Below are positions 32,652 through 44,174 of a stretch of DNA of 64,000 bases, piece after piece. The stretch is taken from positions 2,542,001 through 2,606,000 of the forward strand of contig CM074762.1 in the NCBI GenBank assembly GCA_037355855.1, read 5' to 3'. This DNA comes from Pseudo-nitzschia pungens (lineage: Eukaryota; Bacillariophyta; Bacillariophyceae; Bacillariales; Bacillariaceae). The translations under genes and the position numbers were made by a program. Below the pieces are notes generated by a model, which had not been told where the DNA came from, did not search any database, and saw nothing but the letters and a program-made list of their open reading frames with translations. Within the stretch, counting starts at the first letter, position 1. Each line of letters starts with the position of its first letter.

Positions 32652-33844
32652 TGTTCGGTGGAATCCAAAGTTATTGATTGATTGTTTTGAGGAGACTGCA
32701 GTCACTCCGATACCTTCACGTTGATCCGGGGATTCTTTCAACGAAGCAATCTTTTCTCACTATCTATCATGGGGGGTTGACATCACATTGAAGCCATGTA
32801 AGATGCGCTGATTTGGATTGGTGTTCGTGGTTTTCGTTGTGATGATCACGATGACGATGATGATTTTTTGCCTACTATTACGTACGGTACGAGTAACTTG
32901 TAAGTAACCTTACCGTATGAATAACAAACGGGATCAAGGACCGATGTGTCAATCAACAAATGATTTACTTACACGTGGAATATAACAATACGAAATAGAA
33001 GCGGGTTTGAAGGGAATAGCCGATCCCAGCTCAAGCTCCTGTCATATCAACTCTAGCATTCAGCATATCATTGGGAATCTGAGAGGAACAAAAGAATGAT
33101 ATGACATTTTTAATACAGAGACTAGTGTGACAGAGAAACTTGCATTCTAATAGTATAATGAACGAGCACATTAGAAACGGAGTTTCAGAACAGTTGGGGA
33201 AAACATCTTCTCTTGCAACCCAAATTCATAATTTGTATGACCCAATGTGACTCGCTCGAAAAGTCAAAATTGCCAGGATTAAACCAAACCGAGAAAGACT
33301 GACGTAATATGCTCGTCATAGCTTGTCTGAATTCGAAAGCAAGACCCAGTTATACCATTTCAGAAGTTTCATTCCGGTGACGAAATTTGTGGTGGCGCCA
33401 TCATCATCATTTGCTTGGTGCAAAAATCGCAAGGGAGGAAAAGACTAACCCTAGGGTTTTTGTCACTGCTGGTATCTCATATATGCTACAACAAAGAACA
33501 TTCAATAGATATCTTTCTGCACTGATTAGTGAAAAAGTGCGGTGAACTGCCGTGGTGTGGCTTCCAGCCTCCATATTGTACCTTTCACCAAAGATTATTC
33601 ATAGGAATAAAAATGGAAAATTGATATTTTTTAAACAATCATAACTTGCGTGTTCAGTCACTGCACTGACACAAATTGCAATTCATGCAGTGATGAATGA
33701 TAATGCATGCGAAGCGGAATACACGAAACTCAATTCAATCAATTGTGCCTAGTATCGTCCATTTCTTCGTTTCCGGAGTTGTGCGGAATTGTATCGGTAA
33801 CCATGGTACCTCCCTGATAGTCGAAAAAAACACACTTCCTACTG
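32652..33844. other. Intergenic, about 1.2 kb
   Basis: Upstream of the lumenal pentapeptide gene and downstream of RAD51, both on the minus strand. No coding sequence or RNA gene is supported. A ACGTACGGTACGAG / GTAACCTTACCG cluster lies at about 32880-32918. Confidence 0.55.
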
Positions 33845-35224
33845 TTACTCGGTAGCATCACAAACTCCTGCGTTGGAGAGGGCAAACTGGCATTCTGCCT
33901 CTGGCAAGCTGGGACTGTCGTAAACAGACATTATCCGATTCTCACCCCGTCCTTTTCGAAGGCGCAGCCGAGTGGTCGATGCATGTGCGATGATGTTTCC
34001 ACCAATCGGCTTTGTGGCATCCTTTGCAAAACTCATTCCGTCGGGATTGGCAACAACCTGGTTGGTGATGAATACGGCCACACCGAATTCCTCGGCCAAC
34101 CGTGTCAGCTGGCGAAGAAACTGTCCCATTTGCATCTGCCGTTCGGAGAGCTCTCCGCGACCGGTGTAATCCGTGCGAAACAGTGCCGTTGCGGAATCAA
34201 CCACGAGGAGGGCGTACCGGTCCTGCGACATGATGGCGGCTGCCACCTTGAGGAGTTCCATTTGGTGCTCCGAGTTGTGCGCCCGGGCACACGCCACGTT
34301 TTCTAAGACCACCGCAGGGTCCAGGCCAAATCGCTCGGCAATGGATCGGAGGCGCTCGGGACGGAAAGATCCCTCGGTGTCAATGTAGATGGCCTTTCCC
34401 TCCGCTCCTCCCTCGGAGATTGGCATCTGGCAAGTGACACACAGAGTGTGGCACAACTGGGTCTTTCCTGTTCGAAATTCGCCAAAGACTTCCGTGATGG
34501 ATCCCGTCTCGATCCCTCCCTCCAAGAGTTTGTCGATTTCCACCGATCCCGTGGTCAGCATGGCAATGGACTGTCGGTCTTCCAGGGCGTCAGCCGCCGT
34601 TTTGAATTCCATTGACACCATCTGTTTAACAATTTCTTTCAATTTCAGGACTTTGGCTTCCGAAATCCCCTTGACGTCCGACAGTTTTCGAGTTGTGGCG
34701 TGGGCAATCTTTGCAGCGCGTACATGATCCATGCAGTTTTTGTGCCGGTGGAGGATGTATTGATTGATTAGAATGGTGCGCTATTTCCAAGAGCATAGTC
34801 ACGGCGCATGACGCACAAAATTGATTCGAGTGATGAATGAGGAAAGAGAAAGGTTGACTCACCGATTCGACCGTGTAGTAACCAGCATTTTGAAGCTTTT
34901 GCAGATCGTTCGAGGCAATCCCGTGTTCTGCAAGGACATCCAGCGGTTGGTAGGTAGTTGCAGACTATCGGTGCCATTCAGAGTGTTTGACCGGTTGCAT
35001 GGTTTGAAAGATTGCAAGTAGCGAAAGAAATGGTTGCGAAAAGAATCGATTGGCATCTTCTGGTGAGTGGGACAAGTTCGTTGTGAAACTGCGTGCCGAC
35101 AATTTGTGATCGAAGGTCTCTAACCAGTACCTCCAAGGCTGAACAAACTCACTTCTTCGTGTTCCATCTCGCCTTCATCATACTGCTGTTGGTCCAAAGG
35201 ACCGGCTTCTTCTGTAGCCATCAT
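33845..35224 (-). CDS. RAD51: RAD51 recombinase
   Basis: Three exons, 35224-35153, 34964-34863 and 34708-33845, join in phase 0 twice to give 345 aa. Exon 1 is acidic and Gln-rich ([14 protein letters not shown]); exon 2 gives the helix-hairpin-helix start [18 protein letters not shown] and AGYYTVES; exon 3 starts IAHATTRKL and continues VKGISEAKV. The ATPase core has Walker [19 protein letters not shown], Walker [39 protein letters not shown] and [26 protein letters not shown]. These match RAD51 more closely than DMC1 (IDTEG, DSATAL, NQVVA). It forms filaments on single-stranded DNA and catalyses strand exchange in double-strand-break repair. Length is close to human RAD51 (339). An E2F-like site lies in its divergent promoter. 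Confidence 0.95.
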
Positions 35225-36030
35225 GCTTTTGTTGCTTTCCTTCGGTTTGCTTGCCAAGCGATGAGGACGTTGATGAGTGTGGATAAATCGTATATCTCGA
35301 TGGGATGGAGGGACTTGTGCTGTAGTGGCTTCGGTACGCGTTATCAATCAAAAAATCTCCACCCTCTACCATTTTTCGTACGGAGTAACTTACGGTACTC
35401 GTACTCATACCGGTAGAATAGTCGGCTTATGGAAAACTCCACGGTATGTACAGTAAGACCTTATTGTGCAAGTACTCCTACTGGTGCACGTAAGGTAAGG
35501 TTAAGATCTTACCCGTTACAATGAACTTTACACTCAACAGAGTCGGACGGAATTTCGGTTTGGCGCGAACTGAAAAAGTCGAACCGCAAAAACCAGTTGG
35601 TTGATGAGATGACTTGCGTCCAATCCCGATCTCCAACAAGGTGAGAAAGAGTCATGTCTGACTCGTTCGACTTCGACGGGAGTCGCGCGGATTCTCGTGT
35701 TTCGCACGCTTCTTTCTCAGGCTATCCGTGAACACCCGATCGGAAAACATCCGTCATCACAGAAGATTCAGATAGAACTTTCGAAGGAAATGTGACCACT
35801 ACCGGTACCGGTACTACAGGTGCAAGAAACTACAACAAGAGCAACACCTCACTGACTCGATCACACAAACTAGAAGTAAAACATTGCTTCGTAGTAGTAT
35901 TGGTGTTTGCTGTCGTCTACCACCACGCTTTCGATTGTTGGCAAGACGAAGAACTAGTTAAACCGGAACTTCTCAATTCTTGGTGATTGTTGTCTCACAT
36001 AAGTACAAGGCAAGCAACAACAAATCCACG
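35225..36030. other. Divergent promoter region of RAD51 and the S49 protease gene
   Basis: No coding sequence. It has three TACCGGTA copies (35408-35415, 35800-35807 and 35806-35813, the last two overlapping), a GTAAGGTAAGGTTAAGATCTTACC cluster near 35490-35515, and an E2F-like site at 35559-35569. Confidence 0.6.
35559..35569. promoter_or_regulatory. E2F-like site TTTGGCGCGAA upstream of RAD51
   Basis: This matches the E2F consensus TTTSSCGC, 335 nt upstream of the RAD51 ATG. RAD51 is an S-phase gene controlled by E2F in plants and animals, so the context fits. Inference from sequence and known family regulation. Confidence 0.4.
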
Positions 36031-38362
36031 ATGAAGAACTCCGAAACAATGTCAACAACACTGGTAGTGGCATTGGCTCTCGCTTCGATCGAGTCGTCGG
36101 TGGCCTTTGTCGCACCGAAAGCCTTCGGAACCACTGCAAGCACAACTACCAGCGCTAGTGCTCTTTCGGCACTCCCCCCAGTATCGCCGGATGAGGTGGG
36201 TTCGGCTTTGGGCAACGGGTTCCAGATCGCGGCGGGATCCATTGACTCGATCACCTCCAGTGCACTCTTTACGTACTTTGCCGAAAAGGTCATCGATGCA
36301 TCTATCCCTGCTCTGTTCACCGCCGCCGTCATTTTCTTTTTCTTTTCGCAAGTCAAGAAAGCCAAGGGAAGCTTCGGAATGGACGACGAGGCAGCCGAGA
36401 GCGCCACAGCGATCAGCGAATTGTACAACGATCTTTACGCTACCACCAGGGGCTCGGGTAAATCCAAACGCGGAGGCCCAATGAATCCATTCGGAGGTCC
36501 CGGTGGACCCCCCGCACTGCCCAAGAACCTGGGTCTTCCAAAGAAGGAATATTTGCGCATCACCAACATCAACGAACGCTTTGACGCCTACGACTTTTCT
36601 CTGACCAAGGCCACCCAGTCCAAGGCAAAGGCTGCGGCAGACTTTCGCTCCAAGGCTTTCGACCGGGCCCTTGGTTTGGCAATGAACGCGGAACCCTCCG
36701 TCGAAGGAGCCACTGTCGCGGAATTCTTGGCTCCTAGGGTGAAGGCAAAATTGATTCGAATCGAAAAGAAATTTTTGAAAGAGGGCAAGGAGCTTGTCGA
36801 GGAACTATCAAAGGTCGAAAGCACCTTGGCAGCGGTGGCGATGGATGCCGAATTGGCGAAGCTCGGCGAAGCGGCGGAGAAAATGACTGACGACGATCTC
36901 AAGGTAATCGATGCAGAAATCGAAGACAAGGAGGAGACCAAAAAGGATGCTGAAAAATCTGACGACAAAAAAGGCAAAAAAACAAACCCAAAGAAGGAAG
37001 AATTGTTGAAGGAAGCTACGAAATTGCAAACCGATATCAAAGAATTGGAGCTCGACTTTATCCAAAAAGTTCTATCTGCTGTTGGCCCGAAGCGCGCCAT
37101 TGGTCTGCGAAATGCCCTCATGGGAGACATTGCCGTACGCGGCACCGGAGGTCTCTTGTCGCACATGGAACAGCGTCCCCTGTCGCGACTCTTGAAGGCC
37201 GACACGGATTCCAATCAACAATCTGTGTTCGTAATGGACTTTCCAGGTGATGTACAGGCCTCCCAGTTGAACGAACTGCGTGAAGAGGTCACTGGTGTTA
37301 TTCGCAACGCGCAACCGGGCGACGAAGTGTTGGTTATCCTACAATCGGGAGGAGGAACCGTAACCGGGTACGGTCTTGCCGCTGGACAGTTGACCCGACT
37401 GAAAGAAAAGGGACTCAAGCTTACTATTGCCGTAGAACAAGTTGCGGCCTCTGGTGGATACATGATGAGTTGCGTTGCCGACCGTATTATCGCAAGTCCT
37501 TTTGCTGTCATCGGAAGTATCGGGGTCATCTCGGAAATTCCCAACGTGTACGAACGCTTGAAGGAGGAAGGAATGTAAGTAGAGTTCGTAATGAAACAGA
37601 AACGAATTTGTGGACCTGATTTCTTCAGTGTTTCTCATATCATTGTTGTCTCGTGTCCACGTTCACTTACCCTCTGTTTTGGTTCACAGCCAATTCCAAA
37701 CGGTTACAGCTGGTAAATTCAAACGGACCTTGACGCCAACGAAGAAAATCACAAAGGAAGATTTAGCGAAATCAGAGGAAGACATCGCCGAAATTTTCGA
37801 ATTGTTCAAGGGCTGGGTGGCACAAAACCGACCTCAACTCAACATTGACGAGGTAGCGACAGGTGAAACTTGGTAAGTCTCGGTCGCTTTTGTTGGTGTC
37901 AAAAATTGGTCCTCGCATGGTCGGTCTTTTTCTTCGTTTGAAGTGATTTCGTTGATTTCTATTTCTCATCGTGTTTCGCTTACATTCAATGAATACTATC
38001 ATAGGTTTGGTCCAGCTGCATTGGAAAAGGGGTTGTGTGACGAGATCAAAACCGTCGATGATGTCCTTCTTGATTACATCGACAACGACTACAACGTGTA
38101 CCAAGTGAAGTACGATCCACCTCCAGACATTCCTAGTCCACTGGCCGCATTTCTTGCTTCTGATGAAGGGGTCCCTAGTATGGGTGCGGGTGAAGACATC
38201 TCAATAGGACGACGAGCAATTCGTTGGTTGGTACGAAGTTTTGCCGAAGAGGTCAAAGCCGTTGCATCGGTTGACACCGCAACGCCTCTCGAGAAGAGAT
38301 ATATGGCGAAGGATGATACTATGAACCGCGTAAAGGTTTCGTCGGACGATTCATACTTTTAA
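36031..38362 (+). CDS. Plastid S49 peptidase (SppA/SohB-like)
   Basis: Three exons, 36031-37574, 37690-37872 and 38005-38362, join with matched phases to give 694 aa. A signal peptide ending VAFVAP directs plastid import. A transmembrane segment lies at about 90-115 (ALFTAAVIFFFFSQVKKA), then a Gly/Pro linker. A highly charged Lys/Glu segment (about 230-350) probably forms a coiled coil. The S49 core begins with QSVFVMDFPGDV, has LQSGGGTVTGYG and the nucleophile in VEQVAASGGYMMS (Ser about 474), and exon 2 supplies the candidate Lys in TAGKFKRTLTP; FGPAALEKGLCDEIKT follows in exon 3. Bacterial SohB/SppA degrade signal peptides and membrane proteins; plastid SppA is a light-induced thylakoid protease. 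Inference: a thylakoid-bound protease. Confidence 0.9.
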
Positions 38363-38706
38363 AAACGTCGATATATGCGGCTTAACTAGACACTTCTTTT
38401 CTGTTTTAAAGTTTTTTGGTTATGTTGGATGTGTGTCGGCGCGTTAGTGTGATCATGTTTTGAATGCAGCTCTGACGCAAGGACAAAGTTTCGGTCTTTC
38501 TGAAAAATCCAACGAAATGGTTTGTTCCTTGAAGGAAATTAACGCTCATTTTTTCACTATGACGAGTTTGCGATTCAGCTTGTTGATGCACATGTTTGCC
38601 CTCAATCTCAATGTGTTTAAGAGGGATCTATGTGAGAGATCGAGAGATCACGGAACAAGTGAAAGTGAGACAGAAATTAGCGATTAAAAATATCCCCTAC
38701 GTGTAG
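38363..38706. other. Convergent 3' gap
   Basis: This gap lies between the stop codons of the S49 protease gene and the GPI-type surface protein gene. No gene is supported; a 75-aa frame at 38460 has no features. Confidence 0.5.
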
Positions 38707-40404
38707 TTATATTAATGCTAACGTTGCTACTATCGTCGAAACCGGAATTGAAGAAATCCAACCAACGAAGTTCATGCTCATCGCCCCCGATGAGAGAGGA
38801 TTGCAGTTGTATTCAAACGTCTTCGTTTTCACCATACAGCTCCTTGGCAAGAAAACCGCAGGTAGCAACGGTTGAAGACTTCCGTATGTAGGATGAATGA
38901 AGTGGGTAACGTTCCCAAATCCGATGGCATCTATCCTTAGCTGCAAGCTATCAGCTGTGTTCTGAAAAAATGTGGTTTCTCCACTTTCCTCTCGGATAAA
39001 ATGTTTATTGATGGATAGAGTTCTATCAACATTTTCATCGATTTCATAACACTTCGCCTGTTTGGTGGAAATAGTCACCCCGTCCTTCTCGGAACAACCT
39101 TCAGTTGTATAGAGTGCGACAGAAGTCCCTTCCAAGACGATTTCGTTGTAGTTGCCTCTGACGGTAACAACTTGCTGGAAGCCATTTACATTTACTTCAA
39201 TACCGTCACCGCTGTCTTTTTCTCTAGTTGTCTTAGGAAACTCAGGGGTAGTTTGAACAATGGCTGCTCGTACGTTGCTTCCATCCAATCGAATGGTACC
39301 ACTCACGGTTTTGTCGGTTTTTATACGGACTTCCCCATTCAAAGATTCATCGACAAACTTTAATGCCGTGTGCAACTCGACTCCTGAATTTCTTGATGTA
39401 GTATTTAGAACTAACGTGACTTCCGTACCAATGCCGTTATTGAGAACAACAAGTCGACTGGGTGAGCCCTTTGTCGAGAGAAGCTTCGGATCATCATTGT
39501 TAACAGCAAGTGTTTCGTTGTTCTCTCTTCTTGTCGCTTCATTGTTTCCAGCACTGCTGCCATGATTCACTGTGCCACCAATTTCCATCCCCAGGGAGTA
39601 ATCATAACGTGGACCCAAAATGATACTTCTCTCTAATATCCAGTTGGGTATCCACATTTCAAGGGTGGCATTTACTTCACTGTTCTTATATGGATTTTTG
39701 AAGAAGGACTGAAACTTATTCTTGGTCCTCATTTGATTCCAAACGAATCTCAGTAGTGTCGAATTCGTATAGCTTTCGTTATTGAATTGAACCGAGGGTA
39801 TTACATCATAAACCGGTGTGATCAGACCAAATGGATGGCTGCGGTATCTAAATTCCAAATCATCATCGATTGCATACATTCGGATGTGAATATTCTTTGG
39901 GATTTTTATGCCTTCATCTTCGTAGTTATCTTGTGATCCGCCCGCTTGATGAAAAATATCAATTGTCCCATTCAAAATACTGATATCATTTTGAAGTTCA
40001 TGAACTGGGTTGCCTTTTTCAGGATCCCAGAACTTATCCTTTATGTTGTTCCTTCTGCTATAATCGTTATCGAATATCTTCCGGTCCGGTTCGAAAGCGC
40101 ACGAAACGTCAGCTCTAATGAAGTGCATTGGATCATGGTCTGCGTATTCAACGATGGCTGTTCTGCTGAAATATGTATCAGCGTTTCCAAGTCGCGTTGC
40201 TCTTGAGTAGTCACCACACACGTAGGGATTCACTTCTGCCTCTTGTACCTCGTCCGATGTTTTGTCGTCGGAATCATTTTGAGTGGAAGGAACGGAAGAC
40301 GGAAACAGCGTGTAGAGAGGTTTTGTGTTTTCTTCTCCACACACAACTGTGACAGCCGTCAAGGTGGCGAAGAAAAATAATTGTAATGACGTCTTCATCA
40401 ACAT
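38707..40404 (-). CDS. Probable GPI-anchored secreted surface protein, unknown function
   Basis: A single exon of 565 aa. A signal peptide covers residues 1-23 (LQLFFFATLTAVTVVCG), with no AFAP plastid junction, so the secretory route is likely. At least ten N-x-S/T glycosylation sequons are visible (e.g. NGT, NES, NST, NAT, NET, NTT, NVT). The C-terminus has a small-residue site (PLSSGAMS) followed by a hydrophobic tail (FVGWISSIPVSTIVATLALI) that ends the protein, the pattern of a GPI-anchor signal; a plain transmembrane anchor is the alternative. The middle part is beta-rich and has Cys pairs. I do not recognise a family. Inference: a cell-surface or frustule-associated glycoprotein. Confidence 0.75.
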   Translation of the reverse strand: MLMKTSLQLFFFATLTAVTVVCGEENTKPLYTLFPSSVPSTQNDSDDKTSDEVQEAEVNPYVCGDYSRATRLGNADTYFSRTAIVEYADHDPMHFIRADVSCAFEPDRKIFDNDYSRRNNIKDKFWDPEKGNPVHELQNDISILNGTIDIFHQAGGSQDNYEDEGIKIPKNIHIRMYAIDDDLEFRYRSHPFGLITPVYDVIPSVQFNNESYTNSTLLRFVWNQMRTKNKFQSFFKNPYKNSEVNATLEMWIPNWILERSIILGPRYDYSLGMEIGGTVNHGSSAGNNEATRRENNETLAVNNDDPKLLSTKGSPSRLVVLNNGIGTEVTLVLNTTSRNSGVELHTALKFVDESLNGEVRIKTDKTVSGTIRLDGSNVRAAIVQTTPEFPKTTREKDSGDGIEVNVNGFQQVVTVRGNYNEIVLEGTSVALYTTEGCSEKDGVTISTKQAKCYEIDENVDRTLSINKHFIREESGETTFFQNTADSLQLRIDAIGFGNVTHFIHPTYGSLQPLLPAVFLPRSCMVKTKTFEYNCNPLSSGAMSMNFVGWISSIPVSTIVATLALI

Positions 40405-41111
40405 CCTTTATTCAATACCGTACGTGAAGTTTACCTTGCAGAACATGATCTCGATGTGACAAGTTACCGGTAAGATCTTAGTGACAACGATGATGATAGA
40501 ATCTCACGAAAGTAAATTATTTTTTGTTTCAGTACTGGTAAAAAAATTAGCGTACGTACTCGTACTGTAGTTTGATGAAAAAAGTTACTACTGAGAAGTA
40601 AGGTTAATTACTATTGTCGCTCTAACATCGATTGATTCATTGGACTCGAAAGTCATTTGGTCATTATTATGATGACACAATTCTGAAGCAAAAAGAGCTT
40701 TAATTAAGTAACTTAGCATGATTTCTTTCTTTCTAATCATTCCTCACGAAGTTCGACACTTCTCAGGCATATAAATGCTAACGAAGCATAATTTTGATTC
40801 ATGACCAAACATACTAAAACTAAAGTACATGCAATCAGCATCACTAAAAAAAGAACACTACGAGAACAGAGTAAGGTTTACAGTACGGTACAAACAGAAC
40901 AGCACCTGGCGTAACGATATCGCAACGATCTCAACCAAAACAGGATTTCACTTTGCAAAAACGATACCCAATGGTGCAAACAAAAGCACTTGCATTGACA
41001 TTCGCAAGGCAAGATTGAATAGTTACGCCATAATATCTTTGCCTATATCTTATTGCTTTTTTCTATGACAGAATATCGCGACCGGTATTTCGATCGAAAC
41101 TCATTGAAAAC
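40405..41111. other. Divergent promoter region, surface protein / RS-rich gene 1
   Basis: No coding sequence is supported. It holds a TTACCGGTAA palindrome at 40464-40473 and GTAAGGTTAATTA / GTAAGGTTTACAGTACGG words near 40600 and 40871. Confidence 0.55.
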
Positions 41112-42842
41112 ATGCCGGCAAAAAGTTGTACTGCCGGCGAGAAAGTAAGAAGATCAGGCGAACGAGCTTTATCCATTGAAGACGAACTTGAGGAGCTTTT
41201 GACTCTGAGTGGTTCCAGAAGTGGGCATGAAAAAAAAGAGACTAGAGACGTTGATGGCAATGAAAATCCTGATCATTCGAAAGAACGACGGCCAAGAAGC
41301 AGAAGCAAAAAAGTCAGGCACACTCGCAGTCGTAACCCGACGTCGTCGTCGCCATCGGCACCTGATGAGTCACGAACTATTGAAGATGATTCCAAAAACA
41401 TTCGCACAAAAAAGGTTGCAAAGAATGGAACGCATCAATCAACGGAGAATATTGAGCAAGAAAGCAAAGGACGCTCGAGGGCTAGGAGCACGCCGAGAAA
41501 AGAGAGACGTAAAATACGATACAGAAAAAATGATACCAACGAAACAGGGAAAGATTTGGTTCGGGAGGAGAGGAGTGTGAGATCCAAAGCGAGCTCCGGA
41601 TCCTCTTTATCTCGGAGATCCCAGCCAAGTCTCAGACGGTCTAAATCGGATGACCATTTGTCTACACGTTATCCACGTTTGAAAGGACCGGACGAGATAG
41701 AGAAACATTCCACTAGAAGTACACAATCGCGATCCAGAAATAGAAAAATCACCTACAAGAAGCACGACGCAATCGAGTCTCCCAAAGAGAGAGACAGAGA
41801 TGCAAGAAGCACGCGGTCGAGAAATAGAGTGCGTTCAAAACAATCATCTTCCGATGAATCCTCTCTCAAAAGCTCGACATCCAAAGGAAGAGCCAAGAGG
41901 CTGGTTATGAATAAGCAGAGAGATCGGTCGCTAACTGCAAGTGAAGATGATGACAGTGTGGAACTCAGTCTTGACGACGACGACGACGACGAGATCGAAG
42001 TCGGTCTCAACGACGAAGAGGAGATAGAAGTCGGTCTCAAAGACGAAGTATTCGAAGCCGGTCTCATCGATGAAGGAATTGGCAGGTCACGAGGTGCCCG
42101 TCGCCGTACCCCCCGTGAAAATTCTTCATCGATCGAGCGTACGCGTCGACTGCCAAGTCGACGTTCCACTTCCTTCCACGAAATAAGTGGTGCAATCAAA
42201 CCTGGACATAGACGTCCACCAAGGAAAACCGCGAGCGCCATAACTTCTGGTATGGTTCTCGGAGATCCTTCTCGTCGGGCACCACCTGGTCGATCCAAAT
42301 CGAATGACCTAGTATCTGATTTCTCCAGGAAGCCGCCGGCCCGAAATCAGTCGAACGATTTTACCGATTTTCTGCGACTGAAAGGTTTGGAACCTCGACC
42401 CGATTTGAAAACCAGTGCTCATACTTTCAATTCTTTTTCGGGCGAGGACGAGGATGGCAACCCCTTTGAAATCACTTACCAGGCCAAAAAGAAGGCTTCG
42501 CATGATTTCGATAACACGTGGGATCCATTTATTGCCGATAGTAGTGACGATGATGTGATAGAGCACGAAGATCAGTTGCCGACAGGGCGAAGAGGGAAAA
42601 TTACTGCTAGCAAGAGTGGTGGGCTGCTCATGGCGTCATCTAGGGATACAATTTCGCGAGGCAAGGCTATTAAACCAAAAAAGGTAGAAACCAAGAAAGT
42701 AGAAGAAGAGAAGCCTAGCGAAGACGACGCAAAAATCGAACGTGCAAAGCAGCGTCGTGCCGACTACAAGAAGTCTATAGCGGCCGCTACGATGGCTGGA
42801 AGACGGACGAGTTTAGGACCGAGGTCGTCGAAGATTCCCTAG
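41112..42842 (+). CDS. RS-rich low-complexity protein 1
   Basis: A single exon of 576 aa from an ATG in the clear context AACATGCC. It is dominated by Arg, Ser, Lys and Asp/Glu, with many RS/SR dipeptides (RSKASSGSSLSRRS, RDARSTRSRNRVRSKQSSS). An acidic repeat of about 12 residues, D(E)EIEVGL(N/K)DE, occurs in three related copies (about 291-322). No folded domain was recognised. It resembles the second RS-rich gene (44175) in the phrase (S)RSRNR(V/Y)RSK(Q)SSSD, which suggests tandem paralogues or convergent low complexity. RS regions usually bind RNA-processing factors, but in diatoms such proteins may also be structural; function is not known. The C-terminal 40 residues are Lys-rich and helical. 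Confidence 0.65.
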   Translation: MPAKSCTAGEKVRRSGERALSIEDELEELLTLSGSRSGHEKKETRDVDGNENPDHSKERRPRSRSKKVRHTRSRNPTSSSPSAPDESRTIEDDSKNIRTKKVAKNGTHQSTENIEQESKGRSRARSTPRKERRKIRYRKNDTNETGKDLVREERSVRSKASSGSSLSRRSQPSLRRSKSDDHLSTRYPRLKGPDEIEKHSTRSTQSRSRNRKITYKKHDAIESPKERDRDARSTRSRNRVRSKQSSSDESSLKSSTSKGRAKRLVMNKQRDRSLTASEDDDSVELSLDDDDDDEIEVGLNDEEEIEVGLKDEVFEAGLIDEGIGRSRGARRRTPRENSSSIERTRRLPSRRSTSFHEISGAIKPGHRRPPRKTASAITSGMVLGDPSRRAPPGRSKSNDLVSDFSRKPPARNQSNDFTDFLRLKGLEPRPDLKTSAHTFNSFSGEDEDGNPFEITYQAKKKASHDFDNTWDPFIADSSDDDVIEHEDQLPTGRRGKITASKSGGLLMASSRDTISRGKAIKPKKVETKKVEEEKPSEDDAKIERAKQRRADYKKSIAAATMAGRRTSLGPRSSKIP

Positions 42843-44174
42843 GAAACTCTCTGACTCAAATGAACTCAAACCCAAGTGTACACTGGAAGCTCAAAGCTTC
42901 ATTTCTGCAACTTCTTGGTAACCAAATGTCTAGTGTTGAATGCTCTTGCGATAGTTAGTGAATAATCTGGCGAGGCTATCAAACACGAAACACTTACTAC
43001 CAAAGTCATGTTTTTCCAAATAATGTAAATTGCGAATTCTGTATCATTGTTGTGATCCGAAAGAATTGTTGTTGTTTATTATATTCCCATGTATCTGATA
43101 GCAACTGGGGTGGAACTGGAATAACTGGAACAAAGAGCTACTTGAGAACATTTTTAAAGATAACTACTACGTCTAGGTGACTTTTTGTTGAAAATCCATC
43201 CTGTGAACGGCACTCAAGCCAAGACTAGGAATCCTGGAAATGGAGTCAGGACTTGAGCTAGATCAACCGATTCCCTCGCGACAAAAGAAGATCCCTAAGA
43301 CCCCGTTCTCGTGCCGTCATGACAGGCTTGACGAAACAATTGTTCTATCAATCAACAAAAGTGTCTTGCCCTTCGTACACACTCTAATCAATGTACTAAA
43401 TCCGTCCAGATTCCTAGACACACAGACGACACTTTGGTGCAGTGCATATATGCTCTTGGACAAAATTTAGATTTCCTGAGGAGTATCGTCGCTTTGTGGA
43501 TCGAACAGCGATGGTATTAGGACAGACAGATACCTCGACCACGATACGTTGAGTTTGTGGTGATGCGGAAAGGCACTAACGGATGGCGGCTTTCGGCTTC
43601 CACTGAAAACAAAAATCTGCCACAACTCGTAGTCCTATTCCTATTGCGACATGATGCACTGGTCTTGGTGTTGATACTGGTACTGGTACGTAAGTTCGGT
43701 ATTTCATTGGCATCCCATCAGCAACTCATTGCGCAAGAAGCCATATGACGTTGCGTTGGTCTTGGTGAATCGTGCATCAGGAGGTCTTGCCCAGGGGTTG
43801 CCCGCGTGTTGATAGAGTTGTTAAAGGGACGCTCACTGCCTTTTTAATCCCGATTTCTGACAATGGTACAAAGGCTTTAGTAATATATTAGTGAAGAATA
43901 ATGACTATATTCAAAAAATATAACTAAAACTTCAAGTGATACGGGGCGTGCGAGCGTTTAAATCCCCAATGTGTGAGCAAAAGTGCGCGAGCCACGAAAA
44001 ACATGATTAAGTGGCGATGCAAAAACGGGATTGTCCGTCAGCCTTTGTATTTCTGACTTCGCACAAACTTGAACCGAAAACTCCCGGAGGCAAACTTGGT
44101 GAATTCCTCCCGTTCTCCTTTTCCACATTCAACACAACCAATAGGAATAAAAAACACCGCCGACACTTGGCACC
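42843..44174. other. Intergenic, about 1.3 kb
   Basis: Between the two RS-rich genes. A 76-aa ATG-started frame (43240-43470) is open but has no recognisable feature. A ACTGGTACTGGTACG run lies near 43678. Nothing else noted. Confidence 0.5.

Noticed and set aside
43921..43990. Possible tRNA-like T-arm (GTTTAAATCCCC)
   Set aside because: No matching acceptor stem, D-arm or anticodon arm could be drawn.
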